Assembly: GCA_020746105.1 (NCBI GenBank) | Contig: CM036618.1 | Span: forward strand, 5,224,501 to 5,288,500 | Direction: 5' to 3' | Origin: Trogon surrucura | Taxonomy: Eukaryota > Chordata > Aves > Trogoniformes > Trogonidae | Length of the DNA: 64,000 nt | Shown: positions 45,136 to 57,792 of the stretch, piece after piece | Numbering within the stretch: the first letter of the stretch is position 1 | How the letters are laid out: every line of letters begins with the position of its first letter | Notes under the pieces: model-generated | Told to the model about the DNA's origin: nothing | The model's database searches: none | What the model saw: only the letters and a program-made list of their open reading frames with translations | Translations under genes and position numbers: made by a program

Positions 45136-47394
45136 CCCCATCTCCATCACTCCGCTCTGGTTATTCTTTCACATTTTCTGCCAGTGTATGATTCTGTCAG
45201 TAATTGCAAAATGGCTTGGGTTTGTTTGGTTTCACTTTTATGTTCCTGCACTGTACTAGAAATGTTCTGCTATTTGAACAGTTTGCAAAGCTTTTTGAAT
45301 CGTATTACATAATCTTTCCAACGACCTCCAGCACCAAGTTCAGATCTAAAGCAGTCTTTCTTCTACCTGTGTGAACTTGATAGATGGGGAAAAAAAAAAA
45401 AAAAGAGGCAATTACAGAACTGTATGAGAATAACAAATTCAGCTGAACTAAGGAAATAAAATTTGCCGAATTGTCATGTTTAGATCTATAGCAATGGATT
45501 TTGCTTCATTAGCTTCAGCATTACAAAAAGGAGAGGGGGCAGGGGATAGCAGGGAAAGGAAGCAAAGCCTTTTTTTATATATATATATGTAGCATTCATG
45601 GGAGGAATTTGTTTCCATTTCCAGTAAAATAAATCTGTCTTAAATAGAACTGTATCTCTTAGTGATGTGGAAAAACATTTGCTGCCAATGTAAATCAGGA
45701 GCAACTGCAGTGAAATGAATGGATTAGCATGAGATCCCAATTACAGTGGTGCAAGTTCCCAATATTCCACGGACTTAGGGTTAGTGCACAGAAGGGAGAC
45801 TGAAATTTCTTCTTTTTTTCAGCACAAATGTAAACTGAATAGTTAATTTAATTTGTAATGTTGATAGCAGATTATTAACACACCTTAAACATTAATTATT
45901 CCTGGGTGAGATTTTCAGAGTTAGTACTTTCAGTTATCTCTCTGTAGAGTCTAAGCTAAAAGTTCTGACACCAACTAGAATCAAATCCTGTGCTAGAACT
46001 GCTACTGAAATTCAGACCCAGATTTGTATTCTGAAATTCAATTGCATCCCAGCTCCAAAATACATCTACGCTCATCTACACTTCTACTCAGTGACTGCAG
46101 ATAGAAAACATCTCAATACTTTTTCTTTTTATTGCTGATACTATTCAATTTTAAAAGGTAATGGGTAAGTAGAAAAAAAAAAGAAAAAAAAGAAAAAGAG
46201 AATGTATTGCTGAGATAATTACAGGAAGAGGCTATTCCCATTAAAAGAGCTTAAATTATATGATTAGACTTCCATTATTTTCCTCACTGTTGCCTAGGAA
46301 ATCTAAACTAGCTTTGGAGGAATTATTTCAACTTTTATTTCCTCTTTTTTTTTCTTATCTTCCTGAATAATTCCGTAATACCAGCAATAACAAAAGTACT
46401 ATTAAATTCTCAGAGACCCCAGCTGGATTCCAGCACAGTAAGCATCCTGTATCCACATGCTGTGGCTCACCACGTCTTTAAGCCACCTTAAACCCATATG
46501 GCCACAAAAATTGGCAGTATCACCCAAGGCTGTGTCGCTCTGCCCCTTCTTTTGCTGTTGTCATTTGGGACTATACAACCTCATTGTGAGCTGGGTACCC
46601 AAACTGATCTTGTTAAAAAAGAAGAGGAGAGGGAGAAAGTTAAAGTTCAGGCAAATCCTTGAGATGACTGCCCAATTATTAAAAAAAAAAAAAAAAAACC
46701 ACTGCAGGAAAGAGAAGAATGATATGTGAGTGAAGGTGGAGAGTTGTCATACTACAATCCAGTAGACTAGTTTGATCAGTTAAGAGCAACTCTGAGATCA
46801 AGGGTCTAATAAATGAATATCTTGCTCAAACATCTGTCAGACTGAACACATTAAGAAAATGTGCCAGTTTCCCCTTGAAAGGAACTGAAGCACATGCAGA
46901 TTTAATCTTGGCCCTGCCTGGCTATGACTAACCCCGGCTCCAACTCATGGGCTCATGTCCCCATCTCCACATAGGTGTCTGCTTCCCTGGGCTGGAGGCT
47001 GCCCTCAGCTGCCCCCTATCTTGTACCAGAGGTGGGATTAAATTCAAGACAAAACACTCAACTTTAATATCTACATACAGGGGTCTAAACAAGCTGGAGG
47101 TGTTTCTCCACCCCTTGTCAATACTGCTTAAACTAGTACACTCAATAGAGTCATGCATGATCATTTTGTCAGCTAGTGGAGTTCGGCCATCTACGTGATT
47201 TAAACTCTCCTAACCTCCAGAATAAGATGGGTTTATCCAAACTACCTGCTGGAAAATATTTTGGTCTGTGTTAATTCATCTTAGCCTAGAAGATTCTGTG
47301 AGAGTATCATCTTGACATCAACTAAAACCATGTTACAGCCCTGGGCCCTGGCATTGTTTTATTTTCTAGAACAGGTGTTGCTCAGATATCTGCT
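45136..47394. other. Unique DNA with homopolymers, no gene seen
   Basis: A TATATATATATA stretch near 45577, an A-rich tract at 46171-46200 and 18 A at 46681-46698 are the only simple repeats. 45684-45735 is treated separately. No exon is supported. Confidence 0.45.
45684..45735 (+). repeat. Half of a palindromic GTAAATCAGGAG repeat
   Basis: GCCAATGTAAATCAGGAGCAACTGCAGTGAAATGAATGG resembles the amniote GGTGTAAATCAGGAGTAACTCCATTGAAGTCAATGG arm and centre. The right arm is not convincingly retained. It is the best preserved of the two half copies in the window. Confidence 0.5.
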
Positions 47395-47675
47395 TTAAGA
47401 GATTAATTGCTCTCCAAGCCCCATTGACAGCAACAACTAAGAGTTTGATTCAAGTATTCAGCCACAGGTGTCTATTGCCACTTGTGATAAGTAGGATATT
47501 CCATCAAAAAACGTTCAAGTCTCTTATATGTCCTGTGTAGTATCTAATAACTTGACTTGGATGTCTTGGTTGCTTAGCAGTAGCCAGAACCCTAGTAACA
47601 CTATGGACTCAGGCTACTCAACCAGTTCTGAGGATTTAGCCATCTAGATGTAAACACCTAAATTTAAGTATATTA
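47395..47675 (+). repeat. Unidentified dispersed repeat family, plus-strand copy
   Basis: TTGCTCTCCAAGCCCCATTGACAG, AGAGTTTGATTCAAGTATTCAGCCACAGGTGTCT and GACTTGGATGTCTTGG parallel ACTGCTCTCTAGACTCCCGTTGAC, AGGGCTTGATTTAGCCGATCACACACAGGTCTTCT and CACATGGATGTCTCAC at 35722-35910. The stretch ends in GATTTAGCCATCTAGATG and ACACCTAAATTTAAG, recalling the GTCTAAATTC end of the copy at 1.3 kb. Confidence 0.5.
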
Positions 47676-50600
47676 ATCAGAAAAGGAATCCCATGCTAGA
47701 GTTCCTATGCTTATCACTGCCCCCACCACCTCAAGAAGGTAAGGGCGAAGAGCTCACCATCACAAGTTCCTCAGTCAGGTGTTATTAATACCATAGTAAC
47801 TTAGTTTTAGACAAAGTTGAATGGTTTCTGCCAACATACTAGCTGCAATCATCAGACACCTGCTCCTGATGCAGTTGGTGAGAGTGAATTTGAAATGAAG
47901 GCTTTGCTGGAGTGAGCAATTCAACACTGTAAAAGTTTCTCTTCTTTTACTGCATTGTGAGTAGGGTCTGACCCGTCAGAGTTACTAACAGCCAGAATCA
48001 ACCCACCATTACCCGGTAGTCAGGTTAGAGATGCACAAGAGGCCATCTGAATATGACCATCTCCCTTTCTCTGCTGTGGCTTATTCCCACAGAAAACAGC
48101 ATCTAAACATGTTCCCATCCATCTTCTACAGACCATGATCTCTACAATTAGTAGACACCAAGGAGTAAATTCAAGAATCAAAGGTACATGAAAGCTGAAT
48201 AATATTAGGCATCAACTTTGATCCTGCTTAGAGGACAGCCATCCTTCTCCTTCCTTGAACAGCGGTTGCTCAGGATGGAGACAGACTGTGGCTACTTCAA
48301 ACCTGCAAGATACTCTTGGCCTCAATGTATTTTAAATGCAAACTTAGTCCAGGTCATGAAAGACTTAGTTTTGAAGATGATCCGTCTCACTGCAGAAGCC
48401 AAGAGGGTCCAGATTTCAGGAGTCCTGAGTGATGCCAATAAAAATCTTTGTCTCTCACAAAGTTACATCAGTTCCTACTGGCCTGTGCCTTGCCTGTCTC
48501 TGAGTTTAGCCTTGATGGTTTAAGTGGCCTCATTCCTTAGTTTATTTTGACTGTTTCTTTGCAGTCTCTGTTTTTATACACTTATCCATTATTAGTTCAC
48601 TTCTCATAATTACTGCTCCACTTTGAATGGTATGTTTTAACTACTATCCTGACACCAGAGTTCAAGCATGAAATAGTCTCTGTACATGCTTTTCGGTATT
48701 CATCTTCCTCAAATGTTTGGGTTTTTTTTCCCAAGTTCTGAGATGTGCTCATTGTTATTTTCATTACCTTTCTATCATGTTTATGTCTTTCTCTCATTTT
48801 GCAGTCTTTATTGTTCTCAGTTAAGAAGCTGGGATGAAAAGAAGAAAAAGAGGACAGGTGTGAATTACAATCTTAAGTAAAGAGATGTTTAAGACAATAA
48901 AAAAAAAAAGACAATTAAAAATTCTTATAGTTACTCAGTCTAACTTTACATATACATCTGAAAGTTATGTGACTGGCATATGACAGCCTTCCCCAGACCT
49001 ATCAAGCGATATAATGACGATGGCAAAATGATTAAACTGAGATGAAAAGCTGTGAACCAAAGCCAATTCAAAACTTCAAATCAAGATTCAACTCTGTGGA
49101 AAATAATTTTTCAAAACACCAAATTTACAGAACTTAGGTGCTGCAACCCTGTTCACTATTGGCAAAAGCATACTAAAATTGGAGAGAACCTCAGAGCTAT
49201 GTTAATTAAATCCTGCCCTTTTTGTCATTTACATCAGTTGTGCCACAATTTCTTTCCTGGTACTTTTCGTACATGCACTGACACGGTTTTGAAGAACGGT
49301 ATCTATTCTGTAACAAGCTATGAGTTGGCAGAGCTCATGACTTGGCTTTACACTAGAAGGAAATTCTGTGCAGTGGTAGCTCTGTTACCCCATGGGAATG
49401 TTGTACTTCACTGCTAAAAATCTTTATAACAACATGTAGGAGACAGTATAAATAGACTCAGCGATGCTACTAAGTCGGTCAATAAAATAACTAACTCTTT
49501 CAAAGATGGCTGGACAGTACCACATATCTGTACATCTTGCTCGCTTTTTTGGTCTTTTTTCTATTGCTAATTCTAAAATGCATCTATTTGTCCTGTGAGT
49601 GGATATGTTTGGCAAAGAAATTACAAGCAGCTACCACCGAGCACAGCTGTTCATTGTCATCATTGAAAGCAACAAATATAATCAGTCCAAAGCAAGATCA
49701 CTCCTCTAAGGGGAAAGTATATTTAGCTATCATTCAAAATCCTCCGCCTGATATCCTTGATAGTTCAGTAACTCACTGTTTTGCCAGTGGGGCTGATAGA
49801 AGTTTCTTTGTTGTGATGGATGCATTTGCCATTACTCACCATACCGGTTCTCCCCTCCCCTCCAGCTGTTTTACTGTGGTACAATATCCAAAACCCATGA
49901 ATCTTGCAGTATCCTAGCAGCCCAGTCTGTAACATTCCAGCTTGACAAAATTAGAGCTAATAATTCAAACAAGCTAAAACATCAAATGGGAAAGAGTCAA
50001 AGGAGACTTTTCCTTAGAGGCATTGACTACCGGGGAACCTGGGAGATAAATTGGGATCCGGTAATCATCCCTGTCAAATCAGAAAGTGTCAATGTATTGA
50101 TCACATCATTACGGTTGAATTAATTACTTTTGTATCTCCTTAGATATTTAACTTATAGCTTGATATTAGGACTTGTTTCTCTTGCTAGAAGGATAAGATT
50201 TTATTTCAAGGCCCTCAGAAGTTTCTTTTGCTTCTTTGTTTCTTTCCAGTATGAATTGCATGTTTTGCAAAAGGATGCTGACCTGGAAAATTAATCTCTG
50301 CTTATCCATGCAAACAAATACAACATCTCTGCAAATTTCCAGTCTGCCAGCTCCTTCTGAGGTATTTCTGTGAACCCTAGCTAGAAGAAAAAATGTTTTG
50401 CATCTATTTCATTGGAATCAGAAAGACAATATATTCTACAACATGATGGAGTTTAATGACTACATTTGTGATGTGCCTATTGGAAACAAGGAACTGGACT
50501 GGGAAAGACAATTTAGCCCACATAATGCAGCAGGTGGTCACAGCTCATAGAAAAAATGAATTTCAGTGATTTAGAAATCAAGCATCAGCCTCTTGATAAC

Positions 50601-51000
50601 ATGTATGCAGTACAGTGATTGTAAGATCAAGCTTTCTAGTTTAGATTGTTGCATCTGAAAGTCTCTCATCTAAAGCCAAAATCAGGAGGAAAACTAATAG
50701 TGCAGTGCATTAAATGTAACATTTCAGAAGAGAAGCTCTAAGTGAGGTGGAGGGTTTGGGAGTTGTTACTGTTACTGTTTTAGTGAATGTCAGTTTTATT
50801 TACTTGGTTAGTGTTGTTATATTTGACAGAGATGCTGTCCGATTTTTGTGATCATTCATTTACTTCCAAGTGCCCACATATACCTATATGGAAATACTGG
50901 CAAGGGAGGACTAGGCATATTTTCCAATTTTTTTCGGGAAAATAACTGCAGATGCAACCAGCTTGGGTGTCTGAATAGACAAGGCAGCATGTTATTCAGT
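47676..51000. other. Unique DNA, no gene seen
   Basis: No exon, RNA gene or transposon recognised. Frames such as 49052-49417 and 49537-49917 (plus, 121 and 126 codons) are the longest here. They have no domain I know, so I leave them as chance frames. Confidence 0.45.
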
Positions 51001-54000
51001 AAGCTGTTGATGTTGTGACCTCAGTTATGTATCTCATTCTTATTTAAAGCTAATGTATTTTCCACTTTTATCTTTGAAGGTGTCTTCATAATCAATCTGA
51101 AGTAAATAGGATGAAATCTAATATTGGATCATATCTGCTGGTACATCAGTGCAATCATGAAGAAGACCAGTACTGTTAGGTTTCTCAGGCTGTTTTCCCT
51201 TTCTTTCAACGATGTAAAAAACACTTGGAGAAGAAAACAAAAATGCATAATTCTCTGATGTTGAAAGGTGTAGGCCTTTTACAAGAGCATGTGATTTCAA
51301 CCATTTTTACACATGGGGAACGACACATGATCAGGTGTTTTTGTATTTTTTTAAGATAAAATTGTTTTTGGTGTTTGATATCAGGTTCATAGTGAAAAAA
51401 GAGAACACACAATTTTAAATACCAGGTTCAGCCGTGTAGATCATGTTGCCTTGTGGTGCTGTCTCAGCAAAGAGAATCACTTTAACAAACCGTCTCAAAT
51501 CCCTGCTTAACTACACATTCCCTCATCTGGGAGTCATTCCACAACTTTATTTACCTGAAGTGTATTTGCAAGTCTTGGAGGTTGAGTCCAGGTAGGCTGC
51601 AACATTGGAAGCTTCTCCCCATGCAGAAACCTTACTCGAACTTGGGTCTGTGTATAAAGAGAGCAGAAACCATGAGGTCTGAAAAACATCCCTTTCTCCC
51701 CAGTGTAAATGCCAGACAACCCTGTTTGCTGGCAGAAGAAAAGAATGATTGTGTTTTGAAGGATACAACATAAGAAACCACAGCCATGCGGTTTGATAGC
51801 AGAGGGACAGGAGGCTGAAAAAAAAACCTGCGAAATTAATTGTCCCTAGTTGCAAAACCTCACCAAGGCACATATCACTGATTACTATCTCTTGAAAAAG
51901 GCACATACAACCTGTTTCATCACTAAAACCAGGGACATAGCAATCCATCACCCCTGAATCAGAACATGACATACAACAGGAGCTCAATAGACTCGTTGGC
52001 TGTGTTGAATTTGCACCTAAAACTCACATTCGAAAAAGGCATTGTCTGTTTTCAAGGAATAGCAAGGCAGACACATTCTAATCCAGATATTTACAATAAC
52101 GACTCCCATCACTTTCATCAAGCTCTTAATATCTCTAGATTTTCTTTTTTTTTTTTATATAATATGGTACAACTAGTATAATAATAATAATTACCTCACA
52201 AGATAGATATGAAGCTTAATTAAATAAAGGCTGATTATCAGAAATTCTGAGCATGTGCAGAGCCCGTTTGCTGTAGCTTTTCTGTTGTTAAGCTTTTCTG
52301 CAGATCAAGCCTGGGCTGTACAAGAAGTAGTATGAATCATCTCTATCAAAAGAAATATGACTCATTCAAGGCAGAGCCATCCAAGACCACAAATGAGGCA
52401 TGATTTTGATAATGAGAGATTTATAGAGGAGACACAGGGAGACTGATCTCCTGGTTCTTTTAACCTAGCCCCTATTTCAGGCCCCTACACAATCTCCTTA
52501 AAAATGTACATAATCTTCACTTGAACTTCTTGACTGAAAAGGACTAGTCAGCAATTCATACAAGATAGAAAGCAGATGAGCCTCAGTCATTTTTACACCT
52601 AAACTCAAACCAGACTTCATAAAGTTCCTATCAAGTTCTTCTACTGCCGGTTGCAAGCTGGGACTGGAAGTGGAAGTGCCAAAGTATCCCAAAGACAAGC
52701 AGCATTTGTGGTGGGATGAGAAGCAGATGTTGAAGAATTGTCTAAAGAGATGATCTTCTCACCAAAATATCACCCCGGTTTTTTGCTCAATTCAAATCCA
52801 AGATTTCAACAAACAGGTGTCTGCAGTCTTCACTCCAAAAGAGCTCTGTTTGTAATATCTCTTGTGCCATATCCAACAGCTCCATAGTCATCTGAGATAT
52901 CTTGGAGCATCTCAAAGGGATCATGACCAACAGATGAATCATTAACTCAAGTTCTCGGTGTACCTTGATTTTGCCTGCACTAACTGAAGGTATGTTAAGC
53001 AAGACCCATAGTTTAAAGTACTGGTGCTCAGCATTACTTTGAAAATCATAACCCTTTCATTAGTCACATTAAAGAGGAGGGTCTACACCAATATTCAGAT
53101 ATTGAAAAAAAAAAAAAATTCAAGGATCCTCGGGAGAGTAGGAGTCGTAGCTTTCAAGGAAAGGCAATGGGCTTTTACAGCCCTCTGAAAATCCCACCAT
53201 TCATTTGGAGTATCATCCTTGACAGCAGCACTTTACTACCCCACTGGATTTCAGCATGAAATAACTGATGCTCAGCATCTTTGAAAAACTCCCCAGACCA
53301 TAGGGAGAGAGAAGGGCAGCGATTATTTTGTGAGTGGAGTTGAGAGGGGACAAAGATCCATCCATTGTCTTTCTTTGTGGTCTTAAATAGGATATTCTTA
53401 ATACACTTTCCACAGAACTTAATTGTCTTACTGCCCTCAGCAACATCTAGTTGTGAAGATAACTACCCCGAACATTGTCCAGCTTTTGTGGTGAGATGGC
53501 TACAGAACTTTTGTAAAGCAGCAATGGTCAAATAGAGAAATCCATTGTATTGCCTCATTTAAAAAAATGGAAAGTGCAGATGGGATTTGTCTCACCTCAG
53601 TGTGTTTAAATTCTTGCTGACTTAAGTCACACTAACATGCTTAAAGGTATAGTGATCATCGGCAACAATAACTGCAAGTTCCCTAACTAAGAGAGGAAAA
53701 TGGGCACTTCCAGACAGTTGTTCATCTCAACTATGTTAGACACTTTTTGTAGGTCTATTTATCTCAGGAATTACCTGTCTCCTTCATAAAGGGAATCCCG
53801 AACAATCTTGTTAGATTTAGACTTCTGGCTTGTAGACACCTAAATTCCACCTTAATAAAGCACTGAGGCGTAACTTAACCTTTTAAACTCTAACCAGAAA
53901 GCTGGCTGCAAGCATCTTCCTGCAGAATATTTACAATAATATTTTTGTTCATTAAAAACTATGGGTTTTTTAAGGAAAAAAAAATATTTTGAGAATCAAT

Positions 54001-54204
54001 GCATTACATTTCACGTTTTATGGATCTACAAGGAACTAACAGAACATAACATTTTGACTAAAGATGTTTTTTAAGGGCAATCAACCCAAATGTATATTAA
54101 ATGAGGATACTGTAAACACTTTCATAAAACATTATCTTTTTTTGCGTGTGCACTATCTTTATTGTTACTGTATACCTAAGTATTAGCATTTTTGCCTCTA
54201 ACTC
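51001..54204. other. Unique DNA, no gene seen
   Basis: The minus-strand frame at 51547-51987 (146 codons, Cys- and Leu-rich) is the longest non-CR1 frame here. It has no recognisable motif and no flanking splice pattern I trust. A run of 14 A lies near 53105. TGTAGACACCTAAATTCC near 53832 may be another scrap of the dispersed family. Confidence 0.4.
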
Positions 54205-54345
54205 TTGAAAATTCTCAGAGTGCTTTAAAATGATTAGTTAATTAATTATGGCTCAAACTCATTCCCTTGGTTAGAAAACTACCTGATGGATTCCCTGAGG
54301 CACAGAGTCCCTTATGGTTAGAAAACAAGTGGGTGGAAAAATTCA
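54205..54345 (+). mobile_element. MIR-like SINE remnant, sense
   Basis: CAGAGTGCTTTAAAATGATTAGTTAATTAATTATGGCTCAAACTC, then GATGGATTCCCTGAGGCACAGAG and AAGTGGGTGGAA, follow MIR in sense order. There the order is AAGTGCTTTACATGTATTAATTCATTTAATCCTCACAAC, GATGAGGAAACTGAGGCACAGAG and AAGTGGCAGAG. The 13-base CTGAGGCACAGAG match is exact. The central TATTATCCCCATTTTACA part is poorly kept. Confidence 0.5.
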
Positions 54346-54561
54346 GTCTTTTTGCCACCTTATTTACCCCCAAGAAGACACTCAGACAGTGCGCCAATAG
54401 GGCTCATGACACATTTTTTCATCCCAACCTGACTTATCACTTACATGTGGATATGGGACACTGCATGTCACTGTGGTGCTGGTGGGAGGGTTCATGAAGT
54501 GAAGAGCAGCTTCACACTCTACCAAGCACATGGGTTTAAAATATGTTTAAGCTTTTTCGAA

Positions 54562-54771
54562 GGCAAGGGGCTTGAAAGAGCTGACAGAATCAAGAAAATC
54601 ACTGAATGGCTGCAGGAGAAGCGCCACAGCCAGGGTTCTGGCTGCTTGCACCACAGGTCTTACTCTGAGAAACTTGATCTACTAGGGGCTGATGGGGTAC
54701 ATCTGTCAGAGAAAGGGGAGAATGTATTTGGACAAAGACTAGACAATCTAGTTAGGAGGGCTTTAAACTAG
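54562..54771 (+). pseudogene. CR1 ORF1 C-terminal remnant (esterase-like domain)
   Basis: CR1 ORF1 encodes an RNA-binding protein with an SGNH-type esterase domain near its C-terminus. Here the last 70 or so residues remain: LERADRIKKITEWLQEKR, then LLGADGVHLSEKGENVFGQR and LDNLVRRALN before the stop. GADGVHLS supplies the Asp-x-x-His pair (54691-54702) that closes the SGNH catalytic triad. The catalytic Ser block and everything upstream are absent because of 5' truncation. The open frame extends left to 54445, but the added 39 codons come from flanking DNA and do not look like CR1. Confidence 0.88.
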
Positions 54772-54892
54772 ATTTGTCAGGGGAGGGGATTCGCAATCCA
54801 TCCTGCTTTGAGGCTGGCGCTGGAAACAGATGCCCTGGCTCCAGAGATGGATCATAGGCCAGTAAGAGAGCACATGAAGTGTGAGATAATGA

Positions 54893-54924
54893 ATTCCAGC
54901 CAGTAAGCATTCCAGCCAGTAAGT
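54893..54924. repeat. 16-bp tandem duplication between CR1 ORF1 and ORF2
   Basis: ATTCCAGCCAGTAAGC at 54893-54908 is repeated at 54909-54924 with a final C-to-T change. It lies in the inter-ORF spacer, just before the ORF2 coding similarity starts. Confidence 0.85.
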
Positions 54925-54941
54925 CAGTTTCAATAGGGGTC

Positions 54942-57713
54942 CCATTTAAATGCCTCAATGCAAATGCATGGGGCATGGGGAACAAACAAGAGGAGTTAGA
55001 CCTGTGTGTGTGTCTACAAGGTTATGATGTTATAGGCATGATGGAGACGTGGTGGGACAGCTCTTGTGACTGGAGCATGGGAATAAAAGGGTACAGGCTC
55101 TTTAAGAAAGGTGGGTAGAGGAGAAGAGGAGGGAGTGTTGTCCTCTGTGTCAATGACCAGCTGGAATCCATGGAGATTGGCCTGGGGATGGATGAGGAGC
55201 TGACTGAGAGCTTATGGGTCAGGGTTAGAGGAAGAGCAGAGGAAGGTGATATGATAGTGGGAGTCTGCTACAGGCCACCTGACCAAGACGACCAAGCAGA
55301 CGAGGCCCTCTATAGACAGATAGGAGCAGCTTCACATTCACAAGCCCTGGTCCTCATGGGGGACTTCAATCACCCGGATATCTATTGGAAGGACATCACA
55401 GCAGGACTCCAGAAATCCAGGAGATTCCTGGAATGCATTGATGACAATTTCCTTCTCCAGGTGATAGAGGAACCAATGAAAAGGGATGCCATGCTGGACC
55501 TTGTTCTCAACAACAAGGAGGGGCTGGTGGATAATGTGAATCTTAAGGGAAGCCTTGGTTGCAACAATCAGAAATACTAAAATTCAAGATCCTCAGGGCA
55601 ACAAGGAGAGTGCACACCAATCTCACCGCCCTGGACTTCAAGAGAGCAGACTTTGACCTCCTCAGGCATTTGCTTAGTGGAGTACCATGGGATGAAGCCC
55701 TGAACGGGAGAGAGGCCCAAGAAAATTGGTCCGTGTTCAAGGACCACCTCCTCTGTGCCCAGGATCAATGCATTCCAAAAAAGAGGAAGGCAGGCAAGAA
55801 TGTCAGGAGGTCTGTGTGGATGAACAAGAAGCTCCTGGACACACTTATAGGTTAAAAAAAAAAAAGAAGAATTTACAAGAAGTGGAAGACAAGACAGGTA
55901 GACTGAGAAGAACACAAGGAAGTGATCTAAGCAGCCAGGGATCAGGTTAGGAAAGCTAAAGCCTACATGGAATTAAATCTAGTTAGGGACATCAGGGGTA
56001 ACAAAAAAACCTTTTATAGACATGTCAGTGAAAAAAGGAACGCTAGGGAATATGTGGGCCGTCTCTGGAAGGGAACAGGAGAGCTGTTTGTGAAGTGTGT
56101 GAAGAAGGCAGAGGTTCTCAATGATTTCTTTGCCTCAGCCTTCACAGGCAAGGGCTCTAGCTGCACTGTTCAAGTTGTAGAAGTTGAAGGCGGGGGCTGG
56201 GAAAAGGAAAATCTGCCAACTGTAAGTGAAGATCAGGTTAGTGACCGTTTAAAGAACCTGAAGGTGTACAAGTCCATGGGACCTGATGAGATGCACTCAC
56301 AGGTCCTGAGGGAACTGGCAGATGAAGTTGCTAGGTGACTTTCCATCATATTTGAGAGGTCATGGGAGTCTGGTGAAGTACCCATTGACTGGAAAAGGGT
56401 AAACATCACCCCATTTTCAAAAAGGAAAAGAAGGAAGACCCAGGCAACTACAGGCCAGTCAGTCTCACCTCTGTGCCTGGTAAGATCATGGAGCAGATCA
56501 TTCTGGAGGCTCTGTTATGGCACCTGGAGAATCTGGAGGTGGCTGATGGCAATCAACATGGCTTCACCAAGGGAAAATCCTGCCTGACAAATCCGGTGGC
56601 CTTTTATGATGGAGTACCAGAATCAACTGACAAGGGAAGAGCAACTGATGTCATCTACCTGGACTTGTGAAAGGCCTTTAACACTGTCCCACACAACATC
56701 CTGATCTCCAAGTTGAAAAGACATGGATTTGGTGGATGGAGCACTCGGTGGATAAGGAACTGACTGGAAGATCACACTCAAAGAGTTGCGGTCAATGGCT
56801 CAATATCCAAGTGGAGACCAGTGACAAGCAGTGTCCCTCAGTGATCAGTACTGGGACCAATACATCTTTGTCAATGAAAAGGACAGTAACACCAAATGCC
56901 CTGTCAGCAAGTTTGTCGATGACACAAAGTTGTGGTGCAGTCGATATGGTGGAGGGAAAGGATGCCATCCAGAGGAACCTTGACTGTCTTGACAGGTGGG
57001 CCCAGGCCAACCTCATGAAGTTTAACAAGGCCAGGTGTAAGGTCATGCACCTGGGTTGAGGCAACCCTAAGCACAGATATAGGCTGGGCAATGAGTGGAT
57101 TGAGAACAGTCCTGTGGAGAAGGATTTGAGTGTGTTGGTGGATGATAGGATCAATATGAACCAACAACTTGTGTTTGTGGCCCAGAAAGCCAACCCTGTC
57201 CTGGGATGCATCAAGAGATGTGTGACCAGCAGGGCAAGGGAGGTGATTCTGTCCCTCTGCTCTGCCCTTGTGAGACCCCGCCTGGAACACTACGTCCAGC
57301 TCTGGAACCCCCAACACAAGAAAGACATGGAGCTGTTGGAGCAAGTCCAGAGGAGGACTACCAAGATGGTCAGAGGGTTGGAACACCTCTCCTATGAGGA
57401 CAGGCTGAGAGAGTTAGATTTGTTCAGCCTGGAAAAGAGAAGGCTCCAGGGAGACCTTAGAGCAGCCTTCCAGTACCTGAAGGGGGCCTACAAGAAAGCT
57501 GGGGAGGGACTTTTTACAAGCGCCTGTAGTGACAGAATGAGAGGTAGTGGATGGAAGCTGGAAGAGCATAGGTTTAGCCTAGATATAAGGAAGAAGTTCT
57601 TTACCCTGAGGGTGGCGAGGCACTGGAACAGGTTGCCCAGGGAGGCTGGGGATGCTCCATCCCTGCAAGTGTTCAAGGCCGGGTTGGATGGAGCCTTGAG
57701 CAGCCTGGTCTAG
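54942..57713 (+). pseudogene. CR1 ORF2 pseudogene: endonuclease plus reverse transcriptase
   Basis: ORF2 normally makes one protein with an APE-type endonuclease, a reverse transcriptase and a C-terminal domain. Endonuclease blocks seen: NANAWGMGNKQEELD and MMETWWDSS (54951-55070), WVRVRGRAEEGDMIVGVCYRPP and LVLMGDFNHPDIYW (55217-55390). RT blocks seen: [50 protein letters not shown], and the catalytic block reading FVDDT at 56912-56926 where FADDT is usual. The C-terminus 57114-57713 (199 codons) is one intact frame ending ALSSLV. Breaks: stop TAG at 55116; frameshift near 55560-55580; a 12-A run at 55854-55865 with a stop and frameshift; stop at 56336; frameshift near 56410; stop TGA at 56668; stop TGA at 56842 inside the GVPQGS box; small deletion after it; frameshift after FVDDT; stop near 57057. 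It is non-functional. Confidence 0.95.
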
Positions 57714-57792
57714 TGGAAGATGTCCCTGCCATGGTAGGGGGGTTGGAACTAGATAATCTTTGGGGTCCCTTCCAACCTAAATCATTCTATGA

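Larger units (their letters stand above)
54530..57792 (+). mobile_element. Large CR1 LINE copy with ORF1 end and most of ORF2
   Basis: Non-LTR retrotransposon copied by target-primed reverse transcription. It begins somewhere within about 54530-54562, inside ORF1. It then carries the ORF1 stop at 54769-54771, a 170-bp spacer, a broken ORF2 (54942-57713), a short 3' UTR and the terminal ATCATTCTATGA at 57781-57792. A complete avian CR1 is about 4.5-5 kb, so roughly the first third is missing. ORF2 holds at least five breaks, so the copy cannot move by itself. It is by far the longest transposon in the window. The other copies are mostly the last 0.1-1 kb, the usual CR1 truncation pattern. Confidence 0.96.

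Noticed and set aside
51547..51987. 146-codon minus-strand frame rich in Cys and Leu
   Set aside because: No domain, no spaced Cys pattern of a zinc finger or secreted peptide that I recognise, and competing open frames on both strands.
55577..55915. Minus-strand frames of 60-160 codons within 55.3-57.7 kb
   Set aside because: They are antisense shadows of CR1 ORF2.
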